DNA of 42,187 bases, from assembly GCA_016208255.1 (NCBI GenBank), contig JACQYK010000135.1:1-42187 (forward strand), read 5' to 3'. This document shows, piece by piece, positions 8,038 through 14,989 of the stretch. The stretch comes from Deltaproteobacteria bacterium (GTDB lineage Bacteria; Desulfobacterota; RBG-13-43-22). Both the position numbers and the translations under genes were made by a program. Each line of letters starts with the position of its first letter. Positions within the stretch are counted from its first letter, which is position 1. The notes beneath the pieces were generated by a model, which searched no databases, had not been told where the DNA came from, and saw only the letters and a list, made by a program, of their open reading frames with translations.

Positions 8038-8640
8038 TTATTTATTTTTTTTGAATGATGGTGAACGCAAAATCCGTTCAAAGACCATCCGATCAAAGAT
8101 TTGATAGGGGGTCATGCTTTTGGAGACCTTCATCTGCATCAGCGTGCCCTCCCAACTGTTGAGGATGAAATCCGTGGTTTCCTCAACGTCGATCGAATCG
8201 GGTATCATCCCCTGTTTTCTGGCCTGATCCAGATGGGCGGCCAGATTCTTTTTAAAATCAATAAAAGCCTGATTCAGTTTCTTTCTAAAGGCGGGATTGC
8301 GATCCCCCATTTCCAAAGACAGGTTGCCGATGGGGCACCCCCCCTTAAAATCGTTTCTCTGGAATGATTCCGCCTGCCCTTTAAAAAGATGTCTCACCTT
8401 TTCCAGGGGAGAGAGCTTTTCATCCCGGTAAAACCCCTGGGCATTGGACTCTAAATATCCGGCAAAGAGGTCAATGAGCTGCAGGCCGAAGTCCTCCTTG
8501 TTTTTGAAATAAAAATAAAAAGATCCTTTCGGGACTTTTGCTTTTTCGAGTACTTCAGCCAGACCGGTATTAAAAAAACCTTTTTGCAGGACAATTCCGG
8601 CGCCGGCCTTGAGGATGCGTGTTTTGGTATCTGTTTTCAT
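8038..8640 (-). CDS. TetR/AcrR family transcriptional regulator
   Basis: The 200-residue protein is of normal TetR length. Residues 5-50 are the DNA-binding domain (TRILKAGAGIVLQKGFFNTG, then LEKAKVPKGSFYFYFKNKED). The ligand domain includes KGGCPIGNLSLEMGD, a segment common in regulators of the YxaF/NemR/AcuR type that often sense electrophiles or organic acids. The gene lies 6 bp after the crotonase stop and 19 bp before the ferredoxin gene, so it is the middle gene of one operon. The operon promoter at 9808-9836 contains the palindrome TAGACCGGTCGTCTA, a good candidate for this protein's own operator. There is no strong Shine-Dalgarno sequence, and translation is probably coupled to the upstream crotonase. 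Confidence 0.92.
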   Translation of the reverse strand: MKTDTKTRILKAGAGIVLQKGFFNTGLAEVLEKAKVPKGSFYFYFKNKEDFGLQLIDLFAGYLESNAQGFYRDEKLSPLEKVRHLFKGQAESFQRNDFKGGCPIGNLSLEMGDRNPAFRKKLNQAFIDFKKNLAAHLDQARKQGMIPDSIDVEETTDFILNSWEGTLMQMKVSKSMTPYQIFDRMVFERILRSPSFKKNK

Positions 8641-8646
8641 GTTGTC

Positions 8647-9363
8647 TCAGGAGGTAGTAAGGCTCCTTCTGGATGCGAGGTAGGCCGGATCATCAATTTC
8701 CATAACCCGCAGGATACTTTTAAAGCCCACTTCCTTGATGGGTTTAAGGATATTACGGCCTTTGTTCATGGTCTTGGCAAATGTCATTACTTCGTTCATC
8801 AGGTCGTCAAGATGGCAGGCCTTAAAGACGGCTTTTTGGGCCTCCAATTCCGCGGCCGTGTACCGTTTGCCGGTCAACTGGGCCTCCAGAGAAAGATGGC
8901 CGGGCAGGGCTTTCTTAATGAGGGCGTCCATCCCCGGCATAAAGGGAATATGGATGTCCACCTCCGGGAAACAGAAATAACCACGGTCGGTGCGCATGAA
9001 ACGGAAATCAAAAGCGCAGGCCATTATGGCTCCCCCGGCGAAGGCGTGGCCGTTGATGGCGGCGATGGTGATCAGGGGATAGGTTAAAATGCGGCGCAGG
9101 AGGTCCATGATCCTGGCCGAAAACCGGTTCCCCGTTTCCGGGTTTTCGGCTACGGCGGCCCGCAGCCAGTCCAGGTCGATCCCGTTGGACCAGATTTTGG
9201 CATCGGCGCTTTTAACCACCAGGACGGTGGCCGGGGTTTTATTTTCAATTTCATCCAGAATGTTTAAGAAGGCCTCCAGAAAGGTGAGGGTGAAGCGGTT
9301 TTCACCGCTTTTCATGGTCACCACGGCTACATGTTCGTCCAATTGATACTCGAATAGATCCAT
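8647..9363 (-). CDS. Enoyl-CoA hydratase/isomerase family protein
   Basis: The 238-residue crotonase is on the short side for the family. Oxyanion-hole loops are visible as AKIWSNGIDLDWL near residue 60 and INGHAFAGGAIMACAFDFRFM near residue 105. FPEVDIHIPFMPGMDALIKKAL occupies the place of the catalytic glutamate region and resembles delta3,delta2-enoyl-CoA isomerase-like proteins more than hydratases. AAAGGA lies about 10 nt upstream of the start. It is the first gene of a TetR-controlled operon, with a leader of roughly 440 nt (9364-9801) full of hairpin repeats between promoter and start codon. The substrate is unknown. Confidence 0.88.
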   Translation of the reverse strand: MDLFEYQLDEHVAVVTMKSGENRFTLTFLEAFLNILDEIENKTPATVLVVKSADAKIWSNGIDLDWLRAAVAENPETGNRFSARIMDLLRRILTYPLITIAAINGHAFAGGAIMACAFDFRFMRTDRGYFCFPEVDIHIPFMPGMDALIKKALPGHLSLEAQLTGKRYTAAELEAQKAVFKACHLDDLMNEVMTFAKTMNKGRNILKPIKEVGFKSILRVMEIDDPAYLASRRSLTTS

Positions 9364-9387
9364 CGCTAAAATTTCCTTTCTGTTTTT

Positions 9388-9474
9388 TTAGTTCGAAAAT
9401 AGGATTCGGAGCCTACCAGCCTATTTTCATGCTTCGTGGTGTCACGCCACTGAAAAGCGTGGCATGACGGTTTA
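9388..9474 (+). repeat. Full unit of hairpin repeat family R
   Basis: The unit starts TTCGAAAATAGG and returns with CCTATTTTCATG (first hairpin, variable loop). It is followed by GTGTCACGCCACT and AGCGTGGCATGAC (second hairpin) and the tail GGTTTA. A second, diverged unit follows at about 9475-9530, whose loop is a 7-mer array (CGTAAGG, CGTTAAG, CGTAAGG, AGTAAGG). Further hairpins, GTTCGGCTTCGCCGAAC and GACTCCCTTTGGGAGTC, occupy 9570-9620. All of this lies in the leader of the crotonase operon. Confidence 0.7.
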
Positions 9475-9807
9475 ATACGAAAATACGTAAGGCGTTAAGC
9501 GTAAGGAGTAAGGCGACCCCTTTTCCCATCGTTCCCATGCTTGTTTGTTCTCCGTCTTGCCGGACTAGAGTCGTTCGGCTTCGCCGAACTTTAAGCAAAG
9601 ACTCCCTTTGGGAGTCGGCCGGCATCCAGGGGTTTTAGTTCCCATTGTTCCCATGCTACAGCGTGGGAACGATGGAAATAGGGTTCTTAGGATTCCAGGT
9701 TTCAAGGGTTCGAGGGTTTTAAATTCCAAGCCGTTTACTTGAAACCTTGACCCCTTGGCTCCTTGAATCCTTAGCTCATCGCTAACTCTTTTGGAGATGA
9801 GCTTTGA

Positions 9808-9836
9808 ATAATAGACCGGTCGTCTAGTTCTGTCAA
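9808..9836 (-). promoter_or_regulatory. Sigma-70 promoter with TetR-type operator in the spacer
   Basis: On the minus strand: TTGACA (9836-9831), a 17-bp spacer, and TATTAT (9813-9808). The spacer overlaps the palindrome TAGACCGGTCGTCTA (9812-9826), arms TAGAC/GTCTA. It points to the operon starting at 9363 that encodes a TetR regulator. The operator resembles published NemR-type boxes (TAGACC-type half sites). A repressor bound here would sit between -35 and -10 and block RNA polymerase. Confidence 0.75.
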
Positions 9837-9880
9837 GGTTTTTTTATGATGTCCTGGTCAGGCTGTTTTTATTTAAATGC

Positions 9881-9909
9881 TTGACATCCAAGTCCTTCCT
9901 GGTTATAAT
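9881..9909 (+). promoter_or_regulatory. Consensus sigma-70 promoter for the DEAD-box helicase
   Basis: Perfect hexamers TTGACA (9881-9886) and TATAAT (9904-9909) are separated by exactly 17 bp. A start near 9916 gives a leader of about 275 nt before the helicase ATG. The promoter diverges from the TetR-operon promoter, the two -35 boxes being 44 bp apart. Confidence 0.85.
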
Positions 9910-9915
9910 CCCATC

Positions 9916-10191
9916 ATTATCAGTTGGAAGTTCTTGTCAAAGCTCCGGAAGCCGAATCCATCAGGCCCTGCCTGGGGCGTAATGAGACCTCAATAAAGTA
10001 AGCTTTATAAAAAGTCTCACCACAGCCAAGTTCTATCGGACAGTAAGTACAGCCTGAACGGCGGTTTCACCGGCAATCCCTCCGCATTCATCCTAAACGT
10101 CCTCCAAATTCATCATTAACCAGCCGGATCAATCCTTTGGGCGGAACTTTGCCTTTCTGAGGAAAGAAAGGCCCGGGGAAAAAGGAGATCT
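9916..10191 (+). promoter_or_regulatory. Long 5' leader of the DEAD-box helicase gene
   Basis: About 275 nt are transcribed before the start codon. Near its end is a perfect 8-bp hairpin, GCCTTTCT (10151-10158) and AGAAAGGC (10165-10172), immediately before the GGAGA ribosome-binding site. No short ORF or terminator is obvious. Long leaders on DEAD-box genes are known to mediate cold or autoregulation in other bacteria; here that is inference. Confidence 0.45.
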
Positions 10192-11577
10192 ATGTCGTTT
10201 TCATCTTTTGCACTTCACCCCCAACTATTAAAAGCCCTTGAAGAAAAGGGTTTTGACCGGCCTACGCCGATTCAACAACTGGCCATCCCTTCCCTGCTTC
10301 AGGGCAGCGATGTCATGGCCACCGCCGTTACGGGAAGCGGCAAGACGGCCGCCTTTCTTCTTCCCATTCTCCAACAACTGATCGGTCAGCCCCGGGGAAA
10401 AACAAAGGGTCTTGTTCTGGTTCCCACGCGGGAGCTGGCCGTTCAGATTGCCGATCATTTCCATGATCTGGCCCTGCATACACTCTTAAAGGCCGCCGCC
10501 GTCTACGGAGGGGTCTCCCCCGTTCCTCAGGAACAGGCCTTTCGGAAGGGAGTGGACTTTATAATCGCCACGCCCGGCAGGCTCCTGGACCATATGCGCA
10601 ATAAATACGCCAGACTGGACGGGATCAGTTATCTAATTCTTGATGAAGCCGACCGTATGCTGGACATGGGTTTTCTTCCCGACATCCGGCGTATTCTGGA
10701 CGGTCTTCCCAGGAAACGTCAGACCCTATTCTTCTCAGCCACTCTTCCACCGCCCATCGTGGTCCTGGCCAAGGAGATGCTCAATAACCCGGTTTCACTC
10801 AATATCACTCCGAAACCGACCCCGGCGGCCCAAATCACCCATGTGGCCTATCCTGTGGCCCATGAATTAAAATCAAATCTCCTGCTTGCCCTTCTTAAAC
10901 GGAGTACGAACAAGAGCGTCCTGGCCTTCACCCGAACCAAACACCGGGCCAACCGGCTGTCCGACTTCCTGGAAAAGCATGGGGTTTCCTGCACCCGAAT
11001 ACACGGCAACCGCAGCCAGAGTCAGCGGACCGAGGCCCTGGCCGGATTCAAACGAGGAAAGTTCCGGGTCCTGGTGGCCACGGACATCGCCGCCCGGGGG
11101 ATCGATGTCGAGGCCATCGGGCTGGTCTGCAATTTTGACGTACCCCATCTGGCCGAAGAATACGTTCACCGGGTTGGCCGGACCGGCCGGGCCGGAGCCA
11201 CTGGCGATGCCTGCACCCTGGTCTCCCCTGATGAAGAGCAGACCTTCAATGCCATTGAACGGAGCCTTGGCCGGCGTATGCCCCGGGAGACGGTTCCGGA
11301 TTTCGACTATAAGAAAAAACCAATGGAACGCTTCGAAATACCCTTTAAGGAGCGGATTGACGCCATCCGAACCCGGAGGGCCGGTGAACGGGCCCGCCAC
11401 AAAGAAAAAGGGGAATCTAGAAATCAGACACAAACCAGGCCGAAGGCTTCGTCTCCAAAAGAGACGTCTCCCCCAGGGTTTGCTCCCGAAGCCCGGCGAA
11501 ACAGCACCATTTTTGGGTTTTCCAAGGGGAAAGGAACAGCCCTCCGGCGGTCTTCCCTGCAGGACCGATCACGGTAG
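10192..11577 (+). CDS. DEAD-box ATP-dependent RNA helicase (RhlE-like)
   Basis: The 461-residue protein has both RecA-like domains of a DEAD-box helicase in the usual order: F-x-x-x and Q motif region (FDRPTPIQQLAIP), motif I AVTGSGKT, PTRELA, TPGRLLD, motif II DEAD at 151-154, motif III SAT, and in domain 2 ARGIDVEA and motif VI HRVGRTGRAG. A basic C-terminal tail of about 80 residues (rich in K, R, S, P) probably adds RNA binding, as in RhlE proteins. It unwinds structured RNA in ribosome assembly or mRNA turnover. AAGGAGATCT gives a strong ribosome-binding site. It has its own consensus promoter and a long leader, which suggests post-transcriptional control. Confidence 0.95.
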   Translation: MSFSSFALHPQLLKALEEKGFDRPTPIQQLAIPSLLQGSDVMATAVTGSGKTAAFLLPILQQLIGQPRGKTKGLVLVPTRELAVQIADHFHDLALHTLLKAAAVYGGVSPVPQEQAFRKGVDFIIATPGRLLDHMRNKYARLDGISYLILDEADRMLDMGFLPDIRRILDGLPRKRQTLFFSATLPPPIVVLAKEMLNNPVSLNITPKPTPAAQITHVAYPVAHELKSNLLLALLKRSTNKSVLAFTRTKHRANRLSDFLEKHGVSCTRIHGNRSQSQRTEALAGFKRGKFRVLVATDIAARGIDVEAIGLVCNFDVPHLAEEYVHRVGRTGRAGATGDACTLVSPDEEQTFNAIERSLGRRMPRETVPDFDYKKKPMERFEIPFKERIDAIRTRRAGERARHKEKGESRNQTQTRPKASSPKETSPPGFAPEARRNSTIFGFSKGKGTALRRSSLQDRSR

Positions 11578-11604
11578 GGATCGAGGATTCCGTCACTCCG
11601 CGAA

Positions 11605-11696
11605 TAATAGACCTTTTAAATATTTTCCTATCTCGGTAGGGGGCCGGTTTAAAACCGGCCCCCTACCAGGAAATATAGCGAAGAGATGGTTTATTG
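11605..11696. repeat. Large imperfect palindrome, candidate bidirectional terminator
   Basis: The centre is a 15-bp perfect arm pair, GTAGGGGGCCGGTTT and its complement, flanked by further pairing segments (ATATTTTCCT with AGGAAATAT, and AATAGACC with GGTTTATT). It sits between the convergent helicase and zinc-ribbon genes, where a bidirectional terminator would be expected; there is no clean T-run, so it may be a miniature element instead. Confidence 0.5.
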
Positions 11697-11719
11697 AAGG
11701 GATTGAAGGCGGGAAAAGG

Positions 11720-11974
11720 TTAGTGCCGGTGCCCGCAACAACTCCCCGGTCCGGAACAGCCTGCGGCCATTCCCGGAGCCGATCCGCAGCAGGCGGTATC
11801 CCCCGGCCCCGGCAGGCCCTGCCGGCCTGCCCCGGAAAGGGAGGAAGGGGCCGAAAGCAGACGCTTGACATTCCTGCTTCCGCACCCGTTACATTCCGCA
11901 ACATCACTGGACCCGGTCAAAAGGGTCTCCCTCACTTTGCCGCAATCCAGACAAAGAAAATCATACAAAGGCAT
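11720..11974 (-). CDS. FmdB-family zinc ribbon protein
   Basis: The 84-residue protein starts MPLYDFLCLDCGKVRETLL, the standard opening of the FmdB/CxxC_CXXC_SSSS zinc-ribbon family. It has paired CLDC (residues 8-11) and CNGC near residue 28, which together bind one zinc. The second half is a low-complexity Gly/Ser/Cys tail, CCGSAPGMAAGCSGPGSCCG, ending in HRH, whose extra cysteines may bind another metal. AAAGGA precedes the start by 9 nt. FmdB members have been called putative regulators, but the function is not settled. It stands alone, convergent with the helicase. Confidence 0.85.
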   Translation of the reverse strand: MPLYDFLCLDCGKVRETLLTGSSDVAECNGCGSRNVKRLLSAPSSLSGAGRQGLPGPGDTACCGSAPGMAAGCSGPGSCCGHRH

Positions 11975-11985
11975 ATTTTATTCCT

Positions 11986-12303
11986 TTAGTACGAAAATAG
12001 GGCCAAAAGTTCAACGAGTCTATTTTCATGATTGGTAGTGTTAGGCCACCAAAAGCGTGGCCTGGCGGTTTAGTTCGAAAATAGGATTCTAGCCTACCAT
12101 CGCCCAGTCCTATTTTCATGTCTCGGCTTCTGAAAGAAGCCTCTTTTTTAGGTCGGGTCGCTCGACTTTGTCGAGCTTTTGAAGAGGCTCCCTGCCCGAC
12201 TTTCTTCGAAAGTCTCCCCCTGAGATCGGCCAAAGCCGATCGAACGGGAGCCGATGAGCCGACCGTATTGTGGTGTCACGCCCCTGCGGGGCCTGACGGT
12301 TTA
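11986..12303 (+). repeat. Tandem family R units, the second split by a nested hairpin element
   Basis: Unit 1 is 11989-12072, with GAAAATAG and CTATTTTC stems and GGCCACC/GCGTGGCC arms. Unit 2 begins at 12073 with TTCGAAAATAGGATTC and reaches CCTATTTTCATG at about 12120. It is then interrupted by about 150 bp of other hairpins (GGCTTCTGAAAGAAGCC, GATCGGCCAAAGCCGATC) and resumes at 12272 with GGTGTCACGCC and the tail GACGGTTTA. The last TTA supplies the stop codon of the NifX-like gene. Confidence 0.65.
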
Positions 12304-12678
12304 ATGCAGGCATCCAAGGCCTTCTTTATGTCCGGCACAGGTCATGTTTGCTGCAAATTCAGGTAATTTCCCTGATTTTAACAATGCAAGATTTTGACTG
12401 ACATTTCCTTCCACGGCCCGAAAGACCCTGATTCCTTCCTGCTGCAGCTTCATCAGTGCCCCGGCGCCTATCCCGCCGACCACCACCATGTCCACAGTGG
12501 TTTGTCCAAGGGCTTTGATCGGCTGGCATTGGCCATGTTCATGATGGGCATCCGAATTCTTTATAGCCTCCAAGGCCCCGCTGCCGATGTCCAACACCAT
12601 AAAATGGGGGGCTGAACCAAAATGACCATAGACCGTGCTTTCCAGCCCTTGATCTTCCATTACCGGAAATGCGATTCT
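12301..12678 (-). CDS. NifX/NifB-type dinitrogenase iron-molybdenum cofactor-binding domain protein
   Basis: Starting at the ATG at 12678, with GGAGG 10 nt upstream, the protein has 125 residues, normal for the stand-alone FeMo-co-binding (MTH1175-like) family. MRIAFPVMEDQGLESTVYGHFGSAPHFMVLD is the typical opening, and VVVGGIGAGALMKLQQEGIRVF is the family's glycine-rich core. A HHEHGQCQP segment and late cysteines and histidines may bind metal or a cluster. Such stand-alone members occur in many anaerobes that do not fix nitrogen; no nif gene is nearby, so an iron-sulfur or molybdenum storage role is only a guess. Its promoter is at 12727-12755, and its stop codon lies in a repeat. Confidence 0.88.
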   Translation of the reverse strand, partial: RIAFPVMEDQGLESTVYGHFGSAPHFMVLDIGSGALEAIKNSDAHHEHGQCQPIKALGQTTVDMVVVGGIGAGALMKLQQEGIRVFRAVEGNVSQNLALLKSGKLPEFAANMTCAGHKEGLGCLH

Positions 12679-12726
12679 CATATAATAAGTTCCTCCGTTC
12701 ATAGCAATCAAAGATATGTTGTAAAG

Positions 12727-12755
12727 ACTATAGGGCCTTCTCATCGTTCTGTCAA
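12727..12755 (-). promoter_or_regulatory. Sigma-70 promoter for the NifX-like gene
   Basis: On the minus strand TTGACA (12755-12750), 17 bp, TATAGT (12732-12727). This places transcription start near 12720, about 42 nt before the start codon at 12678. Confidence 0.75.
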
Positions 12756-12871
12756 GGGGATGGCAGCCGGGGTAATCCTGAACCAATAAAAAAAGGAGTC
12801 CTTAACAAAATGCGCTTTCAATAAATTTGAAGAAGGGGTAAGGTATACTTCAGTTTATCAAACTTGATAAC

Positions 12872-13022
12872 CTCGTAAAAAGTCAAAAAACGACTTTTCA
12901 CGAGGCGGGAAAGGGCTTCCCCTCTCCCGCCACTTGAAGTAAATTCAAGTGGTTCCACCTTCACCCCAGGCCGGGACTTAATCGTCCTCGGCCTGTTGAT
13001 GGACTTTTTACAAGTCCATCAA
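12872..13022. repeat. Multi-hairpin repeat related to family A
   Basis: A string of hairpins: CTCGTAAAAAGTC with GACTTTTCACGAG, GGCGGGA with TCCCGCC, CACTTGAAGTAAATTCAAGTG, and CAGGCCG with CGGCCTG. It ends in a palindrome (12996-13022) with arms TTGATGGACTT and AAGTCCATCAA around TTTAC. That 27-bp terminal palindrome recurs exactly at 21148-21174, and its half occurs at the end of the copy at 341-509. Confidence 0.65.
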
Positions 13023-13027
13023 ATGTT

Positions 13028-13213
13028 ATGGAACCGGATAAAATCATGGATAATTTATTCAAAGAATTGGGGGTCGCCTTGAAGGCCTTGTCCAATGCTA
13101 AAACGGTTGAAGAAAAAGTGTCCCACAGCCAGGTCATAAAAAATTTATCCGAATCATTAGGTATTTTTCTAGAATTGGCCAACCCGATCCTCGATGAGGA
13201 CCTGGAGGACTGA
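13028..13213 (+). CDS. Small acidic helical protein of unknown function
   Basis: A 61-residue frame beginning MEPDKIMDNLFKELGVALKA and ending ILDEDLED. The amphipathic pattern suggests two helices. I do not recognise a family. The start abuts the repeat at 12872-13022 and there is no ribosome-binding site, which counts against it; the protein-like composition counts for it. An antisense frame across the same region looks like a shadow. Confidence 0.4.
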   Translation: MEPDKIMDNLFKELGVALKALSNAKTVEEKVSHSQVIKNLSESLGIFLELANPILDEDLED

Positions 13214-13253
13214 TACTGAAAATCCCGGATTTTTGAAGGGTGTGGCCGTCCGC

Positions 13254-13610
13254 TCACCACAGGCGAAGGATGATCTGGTCCCCCACCTTTTCGGCACGGG
13301 CTTTTTCCATATGTCTCAAGGAGGCGAATTCCCTTTCCAGTTCTTCAGGAGTGATGCTCAGCTCCCGGCAAAGGATATCCGGCCTGACTCCGTCGTTTTT
13401 CTTTAAGATAGCCAGAATTTTGGCTTGGAGTTCGGTGAATTGATCCCCGGCGCCCATTTGTTCCAGGCGCTTGGCGGAATGAACCGCCCAGGGGTCGCAG
13501 GTCTTCACCGGCGACAAGGCATCCATATAACAGTCTTCGCACAGCGTCCGGCCGTGTAGGTCTCTTTCTTCACCGGTCTCGATTTCCAGACCGCATTTTT
13601 GGCATTGCAT
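13254..13610 (-). CDS. Zinc-finger / winged-helix protein of unknown function
   Basis: The start at 13610 is supported by GGAGGAG 9 nt upstream, giving 118 residues. Residues 1-25 are a LIM-like zinc finger, CQKCG followed by LCEDCYMDAL. The stretch CDPWAVHSAK follows. The C-terminal half (FTELQAKILAILKKNDGVRP, LCRELSITPEELEREFASL) reads as a winged helix-turn-helix. I do not know a named function; a small DNA-binding or RNA-polymerase-associated regulator is plausible. The gene is monocistronic, with a promoter candidate TTGCCA-17-TATGTT upstream. Confidence 0.8.
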   Translation of the reverse strand: MQCQKCGLEIETGEERDLHGRTLCEDCYMDALSPVKTCDPWAVHSAKRLEQMGAGDQFTELQAKILAILKKNDGVRPDILCRELSITPEELEREFASLRHMEKARAEKVGDQIILRLW

Positions 13611-13646
13611 CCTATGGTACTCCTCCCGAGGATTATTCTTGATTGA

Positions 13647-13675
13647 AACATACCATAACATCGACGGGTTGGCAA
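13647..13675 (-). promoter_or_regulatory. Probable promoter of the zinc-finger/winged-helix gene
   Basis: On the minus strand TTGCCA (13675-13670), 17-bp spacer, TATGTT (13652-13647), placing the start of transcription about 30 nt before the ribosome-binding site and start codon at 13610. Confidence 0.5.
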
Positions 13676-13832
13676 ACCGGAAAGAACGGGGGGTTATCCA
13701 GACCAATCAGGACATTGCCAGAACGGGATTTTTGTTGACAGGGGATCAGGTGGTTAGGTAGGCATTGATCGAGAAAATTCAATTGAAAGTTTTCCGGAAA
13801 CGAACCGGTTATCTGAAGAAAGGTATTTTTTT

Positions 13833-14609
13833 ATGAAAATCATGCGTTTTGTTTATCGGGAAGAAATGAGCTATGGGGTCGTCAGCGGGGAAAACCTTCG
13901 AAAAATCGAAGGGTGGCCTTCCGGTCCTTATAAAGTTGCCGAAGAAACCATCCGGATGGAAGAGGTGAAGGTTTTAGCTCCCCTGATGCCCGGCAAAATC
14001 GTGGCCGTCGGACTGAATTATGCAAGTCATGTGGCCGAAGTTTCGAAGGAGCAAACCGCTCCCCCGGCTCCTCTCCTTTTCCTGAAGCCCCCGACTTCCA
14101 TTATCGGTCCGGGGGAGGGAATCTTCTATCCCGAGAAATGCAAGGCGCTCCATTATGAAGGAGAGCTGGCGGTCATTATTAAAAATCGGACCCGAAAGAT
14201 CCAAACGGAGGAAGCGGCGGATCATATCCTGGGCTATACCTGTCTCAACGACGTGACCGCCCGGGATTGGCAGATGTCAGACGGGCAATGGACGCGGGGA
14301 AAATCTTATGACACCTTCTGTCCGATCGGCCCGGTGATTGCTCTGGACATTAAAAATCCGAATGACCTGAGAATTGAAACCCGGCTCAACGGTCAGGTGA
14401 AACAGTCCGCTTCCACGGCCGACCTTTTGTTCAAAGTGGAGGAGCTGGTCAGCTATATTTCGCATTACCTGACCCTGCTGCCGGGAGATATCATCGCCAC
14501 CGGGACCCCGGAAGGGGTCGGTCCCATGAAGGTTGGCGATACAGTGGAGGTGGAGATCGAAGAAATCGGTGTCCTGCGCAATCAGGTGATCGTCGACCCG
14601 GGGGAATAA
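13833..14609 (+). CDS. Fumarylacetoacetate hydrolase (FAH) family protein
   Basis: The 258-residue protein has the FAH fold. The N-terminal third is short (MKIMRFVYREEMSYGVVSGE). The catalytic domain starts at KIVAVGLNYASHVAE and carries the metal-binding set HYEGELAVII (two glutamates separated by one residue in the family's E-x-E) and the later aspartate in CLNDVTARDWQ. The closing ATGTPEGVGPMKVGDTVEVEIE is the usual family signature. Members hydrolyse or decarboxylate 2-oxo-3-ene or acylpyruvate acids in aromatic degradation; the exact substrate is unknown. AAAGG lies upstream of the ATG. The gene is divergent from the zinc-finger gene. Confidence 0.92.
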   Translation: MKIMRFVYREEMSYGVVSGENLRKIEGWPSGPYKVAEETIRMEEVKVLAPLMPGKIVAVGLNYASHVAEVSKEQTAPPAPLLFLKPPTSIIGPGEGIFYPEKCKALHYEGELAVIIKNRTRKIQTEEAADHILGYTCLNDVTARDWQMSDGQWTRGKSYDTFCPIGPVIALDIKNPNDLRIETRLNGQVKQSASTADLLFKVEELVSYISHYLTLLPGDIIATGTPEGVGPMKVGDTVEVEIEEIGVLRNQVIVDPGE

Positions 14610-14669
14610 GAAAACCAAAACTCATCAACAATTCGGAAGCCTAACCACACCTATTTGAAATGGCAGGAC

Positions 14670-14887
14670 GGACCAAGGGGGATCTTATTTTTGGGGTTGT
14701 CCACCCTAACGCCCTGAGCTTCTTTGCCGGGCCAAAATGTTTACCTAAGTCTGAAGCAGGCCTTCACCATTACCGGCAACGGGCGAAGGTGAAGGCCCTG
14801 CCTCGAATCAAAGTTTGCTGGACTGGCCGGGATTGGGCGATAAGTCACCCTTTGGACAATCCCCAAAAATAAGATCCCCCTTGGTCC
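14670..14887. mobile_element. Non-autonomous MITE with 33-34 bp terminal inverted repeats
   Basis: The left end (14670-14702, beginning GGACCAAGGGGGATCTTATT) and the right end (14854-14887) are inverted copies differing by one inserted base. The 218-bp element contains no transposase. Its centre holds a near-perfect hairpin, GCAGGCCTTCACC and GGTGAAGGCCCTGC (about 14757-14803). No clear target-site duplication is visible. The transposase that would mobilise it is not in this window. Confidence 0.8.
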
Positions 14888-14989
14888 TAAGAATCGAAAG
14901 TGAGAGATAAATCCTCAGACATCTAATAATGAGCCAAGGTAAATTTGAGGCCACCTCTGATCCCAGCGCTCATGGCCAAGAAATTCAAT

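Noticed and set aside
9413..9625. 70-residue minus-strand frame in the gap upstream of the crotonase operon
   Set aside because: It consists of translated hairpin repeats and has no ribosome-binding site or family signal.
11593..11907. Minus-strand frame of 104 residues overlapping the zinc-ribbon gene
   Set aside because: Low-complexity, different frame from the clear FmdB-family protein, and runs through the palindrome.
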